41,393 nucleotides of DNA from Brachyspira sp. CAG:484 (lineage in GTDB: Bacteria > Cyanobacteriota > Vampirovibrionia > Gastranaerophilales > Gastranaerophilaceae), in NCBI GenBank assembly GCA_000431315.1, contig HF989721.1, positions 20,096 through 61,488 on the forward strand. Reading direction: 5' to 3'. The position numbers were made by a program, and so were the translations under genes. Shown here piece by piece: positions 1 through 8,564 of this stretch (position 1 is the stretch's first letter; each line of letters begins with the position of its first letter). The notes under the pieces are model-generated. The model ran no database searches, was not told where the DNA came from, and saw only the letters and a list, made by a program, of their open reading frames with translations.

Positions 1-219
1 TAGGATTTTTATAATAAGGCTTCCAATATTTTTCAAAATGGGCATTTACATCTGTAATTTCTGCACCTACAGGCCAAGTTGATATTTCGCCGTTATCAAG
101 TTCCGATTGTTTGATTCCCTGAGATAATACACTATATACTTTCTTTAACTTTGCTATAGTTTCCTGTTTTTCTGTTTTAGCGGTTATAGCAGGTAATGTC
201 ATTGCTGCAACCACCCCTA
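1..219 (-). pseudogene. Type IV prepilin-like protein, 5' end lost and 3' end off the window
   Basis: Read on the minus strand, the sequence gives LIGVVAAMTLPAITAKTEKQ, then VYSVLSQGIKQSELDNGE and a stretch running off base 1. This matches the second half of the N-terminal helix of the window's other prepilins (IIGVVAAMTLPALI, then a helix such as KKVYS). The first half, GFTLAEVLITLG, is absent. Homology ends at about base 219, where the sequence becomes CTTTTGATAGGGG preceded by an unrelated AT-rich stretch. The frame stays open to a TAA at 284-286 but has no ATG, GTG or RBS. I read it as a gene that lost its leader and the start of its pilin helix, by deletion or by insertion of the neighbouring palindromic element. 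An assembly chimera near the contig edge cannot be excluded. Confidence 0.6.
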
Positions 220-247
220 TCAAAAGGTATTCCTGCTTTGCGTTATA

Positions 248-363
248 TGTATATTTTTTCTTATTTGTTTTTATCGCGTCCGCTTAGTATACCTGATAGG
301 ATTTTCGTTTACCCTGGTTGGGTCGTGCCTCTGGCACCGCTATCGTTTCTAAAAAGATATACA
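248..363 (+). repeat. Palindromic intergenic element A with structured core
   Basis: Imperfect inverted arms (TGTATATTTTTTC at 248-260 against AAAAAGATATACA at 351-363) enclose a core at 275-349. The core contains a perfect GTGCC-TCT-GGCAC hairpin and ends in CGCTATCGTTTC, the same 12 bases that end the core of the element at 32835-32910. The core also aligns along most of its length with the minus strand at 33063-33135 (shared ATACCTGAT, GGATTTT, GCACCGC, ATCGT). It sits directly beside the broken 5' end of the prepilin gene and fills the 220-420 gap; no gene is apparent there. Confidence 0.55.
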
Positions 364-420
364 GTGCTTAGAAAATATTGACTGTGTCCGTTTTCATTAT
401 AAATTATTTTAGCTTTTATT

Positions 421-1011
421 TCAAGACTTTTTTTCGTCTTTTATAAATGCAGGAAGTTGATTTTTAACCGTCTTAAGCTGCATATACTGCTCTTTAAGCT
501 TGTGTTTTTCTGCTTCATCTGCATTTTTAGCTTTCTCGTTCATCTGGGTTAAAAGCTGCTTTTCAATATTATTCCCTTTTATATAAACATCCATATCCTT
601 GCTTTTTGTGTAAGCATTCAATTTCCCTTCATAAAGTATTTTAGGAGTTTTAAACAGAGTATACAAAAAACCGCACCCGCCGACAAACATGGCAAGCAGC
701 CCAAAAGCCGAAACGACAGCCATCATTTCTTTCTTATTCCTTGCCGCATTTTTATAATTTTTCTCTGCAAGCTTGCGTCCGGCTTTTTCTATATGTTCAA
801 AAGAAAAACCTCCATCAAATATTTCCGCAAGCATAGTTAATCCAAAGCCAAGACCTGCAATAAATGTAGATCTGGCAAGTTTCAGCCGCTCCACTTTTTT
901 AGAAATTGGATTTTTATCAGCTGAATTTAAGTCCTCATTAAGTTTAGGAAGCATTTTATTCTGCCCGGCAGCATTGAAATTTATATTATTTAACGGCAAG
1001 ATTTTCAGCAT
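421..1011 (-). CDS. Hypothetical membrane protein, paralogue of the upstream gene
   Basis: This is a 196-residue protein with no recognised family. It has a short N-terminal tail, a hydrophobic segment around residues 50-65, and a clearer one around 98-121 (VVSAFGLLAMFVGGCGFLYT). A charged, lysine-rich, probably helical tail runs to the end. The stretch after the second segment (TPKILYEGKLNAYTKSKDMD, then IEKQLLTQM) aligns with the product of the upstream gene (LPAKLYDRSVKSFVREKEMD, then LKSNILTEV), so the two look like tandem duplicates. Its ATG shares one base with the upstream TAA (TAATG), and an AAAGGAG lies inside the upstream coding end, so translational coupling is likely. Function unknown. 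Confidence 0.75.
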   Translation of the reverse strand: MLKILPLNNINFNAAGQNKMLPKLNEDLNSADKNPISKKVERLKLARSTFIAGLGFGLTMLAEIFDGGFSFEHIEKAGRKLAEKNYKNAARNKKEMMAVVSAFGLLAMFVGGCGFLYTLFKTPKILYEGKLNAYTKSKDMDVYIKGNNIEKQLLTQMNEKAKNADEAEKHKLKEQYMQLKTVKNQLPAFIKDEKKS

Positions 1012-1478
1012 TACGCTCCTTTAATAAGCATTCCTTTTCCGTTATTCGCCATTTGAAGAGATGTATAGTGATTAAGCTTCTGATCAAGCGAAACATCCTC
1101 ATCTTTTACTTCTTTGTCAACTTCTGTGAGAATATTTGATTTTAATTCCCTGTCGCGGGTAAAAACGTCCATCTCTTTTTCCCTTACAAAAGATTTTACA
1201 CTTCTGTCATAAAGCTTTGCAGGAAGTGTAAGCACAGCAGTAAGAATCCCCACAGCAGCACCAGCAGCAACAGAAATAGGAACTTTATGTTTTGCACCTT
1301 CTTTAATAAGGCAGCTTGCTATCCCGCCTGCGGTCACTCCGGCAATAAGACTTACTCCTGAAGCCTGCAATACTGTCAAATTTCGCTCAGTTTTACGATT
1401 TACAGGATTTTCATACACCTGTTTTTCCGAGGTAAAACAAGGCTTTGGACATCTGTTTGTAATAGCTGAAACTTTCAT
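1011..1478 (-). CDS. Hypothetical membrane protein
   Basis: This is a 155-residue protein. A polar N-terminus is followed by two glycine/alanine-rich hydrophobic segments (about residues 36-58 and 68-87), then a charged tail of about 65 residues rich in K, E and D. The membrane-proximal motif REKEMDVFTRDRELKSNILT is shared in outline with the downstream gene product. No family recognised. The start follows AAGGAGTATTAT, an adequate RBS. It is divergent from efp across 180 bases of AT-rich DNA that must hold both promoters. The shared design of two small transmembrane segments and a helical tail suggests a membrane scaffold, but that is inference. Confidence 0.75.
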   Translation of the reverse strand: MKVSAITNRCPKPCFTSEKQVYENPVNRKTERNLTVLQASGVSLIAGVTAGGIASCLIKEGAKHKVPISVAAGAAVGILTAVLTLPAKLYDRSVKSFVREKEMDVFTRDRELKSNILTEVDKEVKDEDVSLDQKLNHYTSLQMANNGKGMLIKGA

Positions 1479-1658
1479 ATAATACTCCTTCTCATGTTTA
1501 TTATGCTGTTATAATAACTCTGAAAAAAATTTTTTGCTGTAATATTCTATAAAATTTACAAAAGTAAGTTAAATTGTAAAATTTCTTGGTGATTTTATAT
1601 GTTTATGGTAAACTCAATTTACAATAGAAATGTTATATTATAGATAAAGGGGAAAAAG

Positions 1659-2216
1659 ATGATTTCAGTAAACGACTTAAAAACAGGCTTAACGCTTCAA
1701 CTAGACAATGGTTTATGGTCTGTTGTTGAATTTTTGCACGTTAAACCGGGTAAAGGCGCTGCATTCGTAAGATCTAAACTTAAAAACGTAGAAACAGGTC
1801 AGGTTGTTGAAAAAACTTTCCGCGCCGGTGAAAAAGTTGCAAAAGCAATGTTAGACAGACGCGAAATGCAATACCTGTATAAAGAAGGCAAAGAATACGT
1901 TATGATGGATAACGAATCTTATGAACAAATGCAAATCACTGAAGACCAAATCGGCGACGGTATTAAATATTTAAAAGAAAATATGATTGTTCAGGTTCTT
2001 ATGCACGACGGCAGAATTATCGGTATTGATATTCCTGCACACGTTGAACTCGAAGTTGTTGACACTCCTCCGGCTGAAAAAGGAAATACTGCACAAGGCG
2101 GTACTAAACCGGCTAAACTTGAAACCGGTGCCGTTGTTAACGTTCCGTTCTTTGTTCAAAACGGAGATGTTATAAGAGTTGACACAAGATCTAATGAATA
2201 CTTAGACCGCTGCTAG
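1659..2216 (+). CDS. efp: Translation elongation factor P
   Basis: The 185-residue product has the three-domain length typical of EF-P. Conserved features are the KOW-like N-domain with HVKPGKG (Lys32 at the tip that is modified in many bacteria), KNVETGQVVEKTFRAGEKV, and the C-terminal signature PFFVQNGDVIRVDTRS. EF-P binds between the P and E sites of ribosomes stalled at polyproline and speeds peptide-bond formation. The ATG follows AAAGGGGAAAAAG. It heads a plus-strand run with accB and accC, an arrangement also known from Cyanobacteria and Firmicutes, where efp lies next to accB. I see no modification-enzyme gene (epmA/epmB or earP) in the window. Confidence 0.97.
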   Translation: MISVNDLKTGLTLQLDNGLWSVVEFLHVKPGKGAAFVRSKLKNVETGQVVEKTFRAGEKVAKAMLDRREMQYLYKEGKEYVMMDNESYEQMQITEDQIGDGIKYLKENMIVQVLMHDGRIIGIDIPAHVELEVVDTPPAEKGNTAQGGTKPAKLETGAVVNVPFFVQNGDVIRVDTRSNEYLDRC

Positions 2217-2242
2217 TATTGGAATTAATAGAAAGGCAAAAT

Positions 2243-2683
2243 ATGAAATTTGATATTGAATATATTGAAAAATTAGCAAAAGTTCTTGCTGACAATTCTT
2301 TAACAGAAATTTCTCTTGAAGACAGCGAACAGGCTATAACATTAAGAAAAGAGGCTATCATTGCTCCGGCTGCTGTAAGTGCAGCCCCTGCAGCAGCTCC
2401 GGTTCAAACTCCGGCAGCAGCTCCTGTTAAGGAAGCAGAAGTGAAAAAAGGTACGCCAATCACTTCTCCAATGGTAGGAACTTTCTACAAATCACCGTCA
2501 CCTGATGCTTCTCCATTTGTAGAAGTGGGACAGACAATTTCAAAGGGTGATGTTGTTTGTATTGTGGAAGCAATGAAATTAATGAACGAAATCGAATCAG
2601 AAGTTTCAGGCAAGATTACGGAAATTTGTGTTTCTGACGGTCAGCCTGTTGAATTTGGTCAGGTTTTAATGTACGTAGAATAA
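2243..2683 (+). CDS. accB: Biotin carboxyl carrier protein of acetyl-CoA carboxylase
   Basis: The 146-residue carrier subunit moves carboxybiotin between biotin carboxylase and the carboxyltransferase in the first step of fatty-acid synthesis. An N-terminal helical region (1-40) is followed by an Ala/Pro linker (about 41-66, APAAVSAAPAAAPVQTPAAA). The biotinyl domain has the attachment motif EAMKLMNE, with Lys112 as the biotinylated residue. I chose the ATG at 2243, preceded by AAAGG, over an upstream TTG at 2219 that would add eight residues with no RBS. It starts 26 bases after efp, so the two are probably cotranscribed. A hairpin separates it from accC. Confidence 0.97.
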   Translation: MKFDIEYIEKLAKVLADNSLTEISLEDSEQAITLRKEAIIAPAAVSAAPAAAPVQTPAAAPVKEAEVKKGTPITSPMVGTFYKSPSPDASPFVEVGQTISKGDVVCIVEAMKLMNEIESEVSGKITEICVSDGQPVEFGQVLMYVE

Positions 2684-2697
2684 TAGTTTAAGATATT

Positions 2698-2720
2698 TAA
2701 GGGCGATTTTATCGCCCTTA
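2698..2720 (+). terminator. Stem-loop between accB and accC
   Basis: TAAGGGCGA and TCGCCCTTA form a perfect 9-bp stem with loop TTTTA, followed by a T/A-rich stretch (TTATATTTTA) rather than a clean T run. It probably acts as a partial terminator or mRNA processing/stability site that sets the accB:accC ratio. accC starts 21 bases downstream with no separate promoter that I can make out. Confidence 0.6.
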
Positions 2721-2741
2721 TTATATTTTAGGGAATAGGGT

Positions 2742-4100
2742 ATGTTTAGAAAAGTATTAATAGCAAACCGCGGAGAAATTGCGGTTAGAATTATAAGAGC
2801 TTGCAGAGAAATAGGTATTCCAACAGTTGCAATTTACTCTCAGGCTGATGCAAATTCATTACATGTAAGACTTGCAACAGAAGCTTACTGTATAGGACCG
2901 GCTCAAAGTTCAAAAAGCTATTTGAGTATTCCTGCAATTATATCTGCCGCACTTGCAAGCGGAGCAGATGCCATCCATCCGGGATATGGCTTTATGTCAG
3001 AAAGGGCAGACTTTGCAGAAATCTGCGAGAAACATGGAATTAAGTTTATCGGACCTACTGCAGAGGCTATGCGCAAAATGGGTGATAAAGCCACTGCCAG
3101 AAAAACAATGATTGAAAATAACGTTCCGGTTACTCCGGGAACAGGAATTCTGAAAACCCCGCAGGAAGTAAAAGAGTTTGCTAAAAAAGCCGGCTATCCG
3201 ATTATTCTGAAAGCTACTGCCGGTGGCGGCGGAAAAGGGATGAGAATTGTCAGATCTGACGATGAAGTTGAAACAAATATGAGCCTTTGCCAGTCAGAAG
3301 CTCAAAATTTCTTTGGAAATCCTGATGTTTATGCTGAAAAATTCCTTGAAAACCCTAGACATATTGAAGTGCAAATTCTTGGCGATCAGTATGGAAACGT
3401 TGTCCACTTAGGAGAAAGAGATTGCTCAATACAAAGACGCCATCAGAAGCTTCTTGAGGAAGCGCCATCTCCTGCAATTGACGAAGCCACACGAAAAGAG
3501 ATGGGGGCGGCTGCGGTTCGTGCAGCAAAAGCTATCAACTATGAAGGTGCCGGAACTTGCGAATTTTTGCTTGACCATGACGGTAAATGGTATTTTATGG
3601 AAATGAATACACGTATTCAGGTTGAGCACTGTGTCACAGAGATGATTTCCAATGTTGACCTTGTAAGAGAACAAATTATGGTTGCTGCCGGCGAAAAGCT
3701 TGACTTTACTCAGGAAGAAATTGTTCTAAGAGGTCATGCTATAGAATGCCGTATTAATGCTGAAAATCCTGAAAAAGATTTTATGCCTAATCCGGGACAG
3801 ATAACAGGTTATGTTACTCCGGGCGGATTTGGGGTAAGAGTAGATTCTCACGCTTATCAGGATTATTCAATTCCGCCTTATTACGATTCAATGATAGGTA
3901 AATTAATATGCTGGGGCAGAACCCGTAACGAAGCAAGACGCAGAATGTACAGGGCTTTAAAAGAATATGTTATAACAGGTATTGAAACAACTATACCTTT
4001 CCATCAGGAAATAATAGAGGATCCTGTATTCGTCAGCGGGAAATTCAACACCGGTTTTATTGAAGATTTCTACAAAAGAACCGGAAAAGATAAAAAATAA
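2742..4100 (+). CDS. accC: Biotin carboxylase subunit of acetyl-CoA carboxylase
   Basis: The 452-residue ATP-grasp enzyme carboxylates biotin on AccB using bicarbonate and ATP. The N-terminal biotin carboxylase domain begins FRKVLIANRGEIAVRIIRAC. The central ATP-grasp region has the glycine-rich loop KATAGGGGKGMR. Catalytic signatures are HLGERDCSIQRRHQKLLEEA and MEMNTRIQVEHCVTE, and the C-terminal domain has GHAIECRINAE. The length is normal and all key motifs are present. RBS is weak (TAGGGAATAGGGT). A strong terminator follows, so the efp-accB-accC unit ends here. The carboxyltransferase genes accA and accD are not in the window. Confidence 0.98.
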   Translation: MFRKVLIANRGEIAVRIIRACREIGIPTVAIYSQADANSLHVRLATEAYCIGPAQSSKSYLSIPAIISAALASGADAIHPGYGFMSERADFAEICEKHGIKFIGPTAEAMRKMGDKATARKTMIENNVPVTPGTGILKTPQEVKEFAKKAGYPIILKATAGGGGKGMRIVRSDDEVETNMSLCQSEAQNFFGNPDVYAEKFLENPRHIEVQILGDQYGNVVHLGERDCSIQRRHQKLLEEAPSPAIDEATRKEMGAAAVRAAKAINYEGAGTCEFLLDHDGKWYFMEMNTRIQVEHCVTEMISNVDLVREQIMVAAGEKLDFTQEEIVLRGHAIECRINAENPEKDFMPNPGQITGYVTPGGFGVRVDSHAYQDYSIPPYYDSMIGKLICWGRTRNEARRRMYRALKEYVITGIETTIPFHQEIIEDPVFVSGKFNTGFIEDFYKRTGKDKK

Positions 4101-4118
4101 TTAGAGCTTAGAGTTGGA

Positions 4119-4153
4119 AACAGTAAACCCTGTAAGGGTTTACTGTTTTTTTT
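4119..4153 (+). terminator. Rho-independent terminator after accC
   Basis: AACAGTAAACCC and GGGTTTACTGTT form a 12-bp stem with loop TGTAA, and the 3' arm runs into a block of eight T. This is a textbook intrinsic terminator, 19 bases after the accC stop. Confidence 0.93.
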
Positions 4154-4170
4154 AAAAAAAACAGGTTTTC

Positions 4171-5661
4171 ATGATTATGGATAGAAAATTAATCAATTCA
4201 ATTTACAAAATACTAACTTTTGTAATTATTTTTATATTTTGTACAATTATAGCCAAATCAATTATTTTAACCGGAACAAATTCGGATATGGCGAATATGG
4301 TTCTGCGGTCTTATGATATACTTAACGGTGATATTTTTTGCAGGAATTGGCACGAGCTCGTATTTTATTCAACAGATTTACTTTTTTATACCATTGTTAC
4401 TGCAATTACAGGAATTGCTCCAAAAACTGTTTTTATCACAACTTTTTTAATGATTATTTTTATTTATTTTTCATCTGTACTCTTGATTAAAGACAAGGAC
4501 AATCATCTTGATTATAAATTTATTCTTTTATTATTGCTTCTTCTCGGAATAAATATTAATCTCTATATTCATACCCCTGCATTTGCTTACTCATTTATAT
4601 GCTTATTCTTTCTTGACAGATATTTTAAAAACAAGCTTAAAAAAGATTTCTCATTAATGTTTCTGTTTATGTTTCTTGCTTTGTTAGGCGACAAGCTGGT
4701 AGTACCTATCTTAATTCTGCCTGTTCTGATTTACTGTACAACAAAAATAGCCTATACAAATGAAAAAAGCGATAAAACATACCTTAACGTTATTTATTCA
4801 ATATTAGGTCTGTTTGTTTTATTTTACCTGCTCTCAAAGATTTTCGCATTATGTGGAATTAACATATACGATAGAGATGCGGGTCAGTTTGCATTTGTTA
4901 CACTATTTACTACGATTGAAAATTTCAAAATATTTCTCTTACAACTGCTTGTCCTTTTCAGAGCAGACTTTTTCAACCTGCCAATCGGAATTAACGCAGC
5001 TGGAGCTCTCGTTAAGTTTGGTATAATGATTGCAGGTTATGTTCTAAGTTATAATGAAATAAAATCTATGTTAACCAATAAGAAAACTACTGATTTAATT
5101 TCAGCAATTCTTTCTTTAGGCATAATAATTTTAAGCTTTATAATGCTTACAACAAATATTAATAATGACATTTTTCATCTAAGATACACTGCATATTTTC
5201 CATTTGCATTTGCAGTTCTGATATGCCGGAAAATGTTTAGCGCCAATGATAAGTTCTTTATTTTAACATTATTGGTTCTTTTAATAACTTCGGGGCAGCA
5301 ATTACAGGTAACAAAAGCTCCGTTAATCACAAGTATAGACACAAGAAACATCATAGCATACTTGCAGAATAACAATTTAACCAATGGTTTGGCTACATTC
5401 TGGAATGCTTCAGATATTGTATTAAACTCCAAAAATACCATAAAATTAAGAAGCTTCGAAATAATAAACGGAGAAATAATTCAAAGAGCAACATCAACAA
5501 ATTACAAATGGTATGATGAAGAGTTTAACTATATATTATTAAGACAAAAAGACGAAGTTTCCTTGAATGAGCTGCCAAAACCGGATGAAACAATATATTT
5601 CGACAATTATATCATATGCAAATACGCGCAGCCTGTAAAAATAAAAAAATTAAGAAAATAA
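4171..5661 (+). CDS. Polytopic membrane protein, possible GT-C-type glycosyltransferase
   Basis: The 496-residue protein has about 10-11 hydrophobic segments between residues 12 and 385 and a soluble C-terminal domain of about 100 residues ending in a basic tail. The first extracytoplasmic loop carries TNSDMANMVLRSYDILNGDI, which resembles the acidic first loop of GT-C glycosyltransferases that use lipid-linked sugars. A late loop has NNDIFHLRYTAYF, in the position of the RY(L) motif often seen there. If right, it would transfer a sugar to a cell-envelope glycan or protein. I do not recognise a specific family. Start is the first ATG; another lies two codons on, and RBS support is poor (ACAGG). 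It stands alone between two terminator-like regions. Confidence 0.7.
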   Translation: MIMDRKLINSIYKILTFVIIFIFCTIIAKSIILTGTNSDMANMVLRSYDILNGDIFCRNWHELVFYSTDLLFYTIVTAITGIAPKTVFITTFLMIIFIYFSSVLLIKDKDNHLDYKFILLLLLLLGININLYIHTPAFAYSFICLFFLDRYFKNKLKKDFSLMFLFMFLALLGDKLVVPILILPVLIYCTTKIAYTNEKSDKTYLNVIYSILGLFVLFYLLSKIFALCGINIYDRDAGQFAFVTLFTTIENFKIFLLQLLVLFRADFFNLPIGINAAGALVKFGIMIAGYVLSYNEIKSMLTNKKTTDLISAILSLGIIILSFIMLTTNINNDIFHLRYTAYFPFAFAVLICRKMFSANDKFFILTLLVLLITSGQQLQVTKAPLITSIDTRNIIAYLQNNNLTNGLATFWNASDIVLNSKNTIKLRSFEIINGEIIQRATSTNYKWYDEEFNYILLRQKDEVSLNELPKPDETIYFDNYIICKYAQPVKIKKLRK

Positions 5662-5724
5662 ATCAGGAAGCGTTACCTCTAAAGCTTTAGCAAGACGCTT
5701 TGCTGTAGGACAAATAAAAGATGA
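5650..5724 (-). pseudogene. Fragment of an XRE-type helix-turn-helix domain
   Basis: Between two in-frame stops the minus strand reads CPTAKRLAKALEVTLPDLFS. This matches the C-terminal helices of XRE-family DNA-binding domains (usual form: TL.KLAKALEVSLDDLF). No start codon or N-terminal helices are present, and the reading overlaps the last codons of the convergent membrane-protein gene. I interpret it as the remnant of a regulator gene eroded from its 5' side. The match is short, so chance similarity is possible. It fills most of the 103-base gap before the MATE gene. Confidence 0.45.
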
Positions 5725-5764
5725 TTACCCATGGTAAATTTGTTTATGTTAAAATTTAATCATA

Positions 5765-7078
5765 ATGAGATTAGAATTCAGACACTATGCTAAAGAACTT
5801 TTAAACATTGCCCTGCCGATTATTATGGGAAACCTCGGCTTTATTCTTATCGGAGCCGGAGATGTTTTGATTGCGGCAAAACATTCAACAGATACACTGG
5901 CATCTATTAGTATAGCCACTGCTATTACTAACTGTATCATGACTTTCGGTATTGGTTTGATTGCAAGCGTATCGCCTATACTTTCAAACATACGTGGAGA
6001 GAAAAAATCTGCAAAAAAATACTTCTTTCCGACAATCCGATTTTCAATGCTGTTAGCTTTATTTACAATGGTTACGGTTCTGGCATTTATTCCTGTAATT
6101 GATTATATGCACTTTGAACAAAAACTGGTTCCGGATATTAAAGAATATATGCTTATAACCGCATTCTCAACTTTCGGAGCTTACCTCCATGCAGCTCTTA
6201 AAGAATACCTTCAGGCGTTTGAAATAGTATTCTTCCCAAATCTAGTAACAGTAATATGTGTATTTCTAAACCTTATTTTAAATACAGTTCTGGTTTTCGG
6301 ACTGGGTCCGATACCATCTTTGGGTGTAGTAGGTCTGGCGGTTGCAAGTTTTACTGTAAGGTATTTTATGGGGCTTGCGCTGCTGTTCTATTGCTTGGGA
6401 TTAATGAAATTCCGCAACTACCATGACAAAAAATATTATAAAAATCTCATGAAAATTGGTCTGCCAATTTCGCTTGCTGTTCTTGTTGAATTTATTGCAT
6501 TTAACTCTATTGCAATTATTATGGGCAGAGTTTCCGGAGTATATGCAGCTGCCCAAAATCTTGTTTGTACACTAACAACAGTTTCCTTTATGGTTCCTTT
6601 GGCTATTTCAAATGCGATTGCAGTTAAAGTCGGATTTGCGAATGGGGCAGAAAACTTTAAAGATCTGAAGAGATATTCTTTTGTCGGAGTTGTAATGGCT
6701 GTCGGCTTTATGATATGCAGCTCAGTTATATTTTCATCATTCCCGCACTTCCTTGTAGGGTTATTTACAAAAGATTTATCACTCATAAAAATAAGCGTGC
6801 CTGTACTTTACATTTTATCTGTATTCCAAATCTTTGACGGTCTGCAGGTTGCCCTTGCAGGAATTTTTAAAGGCATAAAGCGTACCAATATTGTACTAAT
6901 TGCAAACTTTATTGCTTACTGGCTGATTTCTATACCACTTGGCTATACAATGGCATTTCATTATGGTTTGAACCTGAAAGGTTTCTGGCTCGGGCTTGTT
7001 ACTGCGGCAATAATCCTTTGCATAATAATGGTATCAATTTTACTTAAATATTTTGTTGAAATGCAGCAGAAAAAATGA
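5765..7078 (+). CDS. MATE family multidrug/sodium antiporter
   Basis: The 437-residue protein has 12 predicted membrane segments arranged as two similar halves. The first half begins LLNIALPIIMGNLGFILIGA and the second KIGLPISLAVLVEFIAFNSI, the internal duplication typical of MATE exporters. The family expels cationic drugs, dyes or metabolites in exchange for Na+ or H+. Conserved acidic residues in the first membrane segments are partly replaced (GAGDVLIAAKHS), so the coupling ion cannot be assigned. The ATG at 5765 follows TTAAAATTTAATCATA without a clear Shine-Dalgarno. It runs in the same direction as the RDD gene 34 bases downstream. Confidence 0.9.
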   Translation: MRLEFRHYAKELLNIALPIIMGNLGFILIGAGDVLIAAKHSTDTLASISIATAITNCIMTFGIGLIASVSPILSNIRGEKKSAKKYFFPTIRFSMLLALFTMVTVLAFIPVIDYMHFEQKLVPDIKEYMLITAFSTFGAYLHAALKEYLQAFEIVFFPNLVTVICVFLNLILNTVLVFGLGPIPSLGVVGLAVASFTVRYFMGLALLFYCLGLMKFRNYHDKKYYKNLMKIGLPISLAVLVEFIAFNSIAIIMGRVSGVYAAAQNLVCTLTTVSFMVPLAISNAIAVKVGFANGAENFKDLKRYSFVGVVMAVGFMICSSVIFSSFPHFLVGLFTKDLSLIKISVPVLYILSVFQIFDGLQVALAGIFKGIKRTNIVLIANFIAYWLISIPLGYTMAFHYGLNLKGFWLGLVTAAIILCIIMVSILLKYFVEMQQKK

Positions 7079-7112
7079 TATAATTCTTCCAAAATAAGAA
7101 GAGGATAGATTT

Positions 7113-8510
7113 ATGGAAGATTTAAAAGAGAACATCAATCCTGCCAGTCTAAATGGTGTTATTGGCAGAAAATGGTATTTTATTATTGGTGCGGCTTTAG
7201 GCACAATAGTTGTTATATTAACCTGGTTTCTTGCTCCTAGTATTATGGCGGGAATAGGTGAGGCTGCCAAAAATAACGATACAGTAAATGTGTATTCAAT
7301 ATTTAACAGCGGTCTTATACCTGACAGTCAAATGTATTCATTTCTGTTCTTAGTACTTGCGGGGATTTTCTTCGGATTTGTAAATAATACCAAAAGGCTG
7401 CGTGATATTACAGGAAGTAAAAAACAAAGTATTATTTATGCAATATGCCTTTTATTGCTTGCTTTGAGCCTTTACTTTTTTAATATTAACTCTTTTATGT
7501 ATATGCTTGTATATTCCATAAATATGCTTACAGGTCTTATCTTGATATTCAAGGAAGGCAAGTATATAAAACAGAAAGTTACGCAGATTGATGCTATCAA
7601 ACGAAGTGAAATGGTTGATACAAAAAAGTCAGTATCATTCTGGCGTAGAATATTTGCTCATTTTATTGATTCTATTATTATTTTAAACATAGTTTTATAT
7701 CTTATCCTGTTTATGGGTGCAACTTTGTGGTATAAAGCCGGAGCTTTTGGAATACTAGTAAGCCTTATAATTTCATTCATATATTACTCAATTATGAATA
7801 GCAAGATTTCAAACGGACAAACTCTAGGGAAAAAAGCCTTAGGAATTAAAGTCGTTGATGCAGAAGGCGATTTTCTTACGCTCGACAAATCAGCAGTAAG
7901 AAGTTTGATCTACACACTTTGCGGTTCTGTAGGAATATGTTTCTATTATGCTGCCTCAACAGTTATGCCTGATTATTTAACAATGCAGCCTGATTTTATT
8001 TATACAATGACAATACTGGCAATTCTCACAATTGCGTTATATGGTACATTTTTATTTAATATTAAAACAAGACAGACATTCCATGATTTTGCCTCAGGAA
8101 GTTATGTTGTCCTAAAAACAAACTACAGCAAGCTTTACAATCCTAAGTCAAATCCAGCACCGGCTATAATTGTATCTATAGCTGCCTTTATACTATGCTG
8201 GTCAGTATCGTCATCTATTACCGGACACATAAAGCTGTTACCTTTAAATCCAGATTTTACAAAGCAAATAAGCAGCGATTTGAAAATAAACGCACTTCAG
8301 ACAGAATTTAACCCTGATAACGGTATGTTAATAATAACAGTCCGCACTCCTAATATTGAGGATAAAATGCTGGCTGAAAAAATTTATACATATATATCAG
8401 AAAATTTTATACAGATAGATAAAGTTATAAGTACAAAAATAATTTTGCAGAACAGTTATATTGTCGGAGCTATTGGAGAAGTAAAACGCCATACTTATAC
8501 TGTAAAATAA
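7113..8510 (+). CDS. RDD-family membrane protein
   Basis: The 465-residue protein has an N-terminal region with about four membrane segments (residues 20-155). An RDD domain follows from about 170 to 340: FWRRIFAHFIDSIIILNIV carries the arginine/aspartate pair, and NGQTLGKKALGIKVVDAEGD is the conserved second RDD block. A further membrane segment near 350-370 leads to a soluble C-terminal domain of about 90 residues. RDD proteins are integral membrane proteins of mostly unknown role; a few act in Na+(Li+,K+)/H+ exchange. RBS is AGAAGAGGATAG before the ATG. It lies between the MATE gene and ndk, which starts 54 bases later. Confidence 0.85.
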   Translation: MEDLKENINPASLNGVIGRKWYFIIGAALGTIVVILTWFLAPSIMAGIGEAAKNNDTVNVYSIFNSGLIPDSQMYSFLFLVLAGIFFGFVNNTKRLRDITGSKKQSIIYAICLLLLALSLYFFNINSFMYMLVYSINMLTGLILIFKEGKYIKQKVTQIDAIKRSEMVDTKKSVSFWRRIFAHFIDSIIILNIVLYLILFMGATLWYKAGAFGILVSLIISFIYYSIMNSKISNGQTLGKKALGIKVVDAEGDFLTLDKSAVRSLIYTLCGSVGICFYYAASTVMPDYLTMQPDFIYTMTILAILTIALYGTFLFNIKTRQTFHDFASGSYVVLKTNYSKLYNPKSNPAPAIIVSIAAFILCWSVSSSITGHIKLLPLNPDFTKQISSDLKINALQTEFNPDNGMLIITVRTPNIEDKMLAEKIYTYISENFIQIDKVISTKIILQNSYIVGAIGEVKRHTYTVK

Positions 8511-8564
8511 TTGGCAAAACAGCCTGTTTGTGTTATCATCAGACATGAATGGAGGAAATAACAC

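Noticed and set aside
196..381. 61-residue plus-strand open frame
   Set aside because: It lies over the palindromic element and the antisense of the broken prepilin, has no RBS, and its composition reflects the repeat core.
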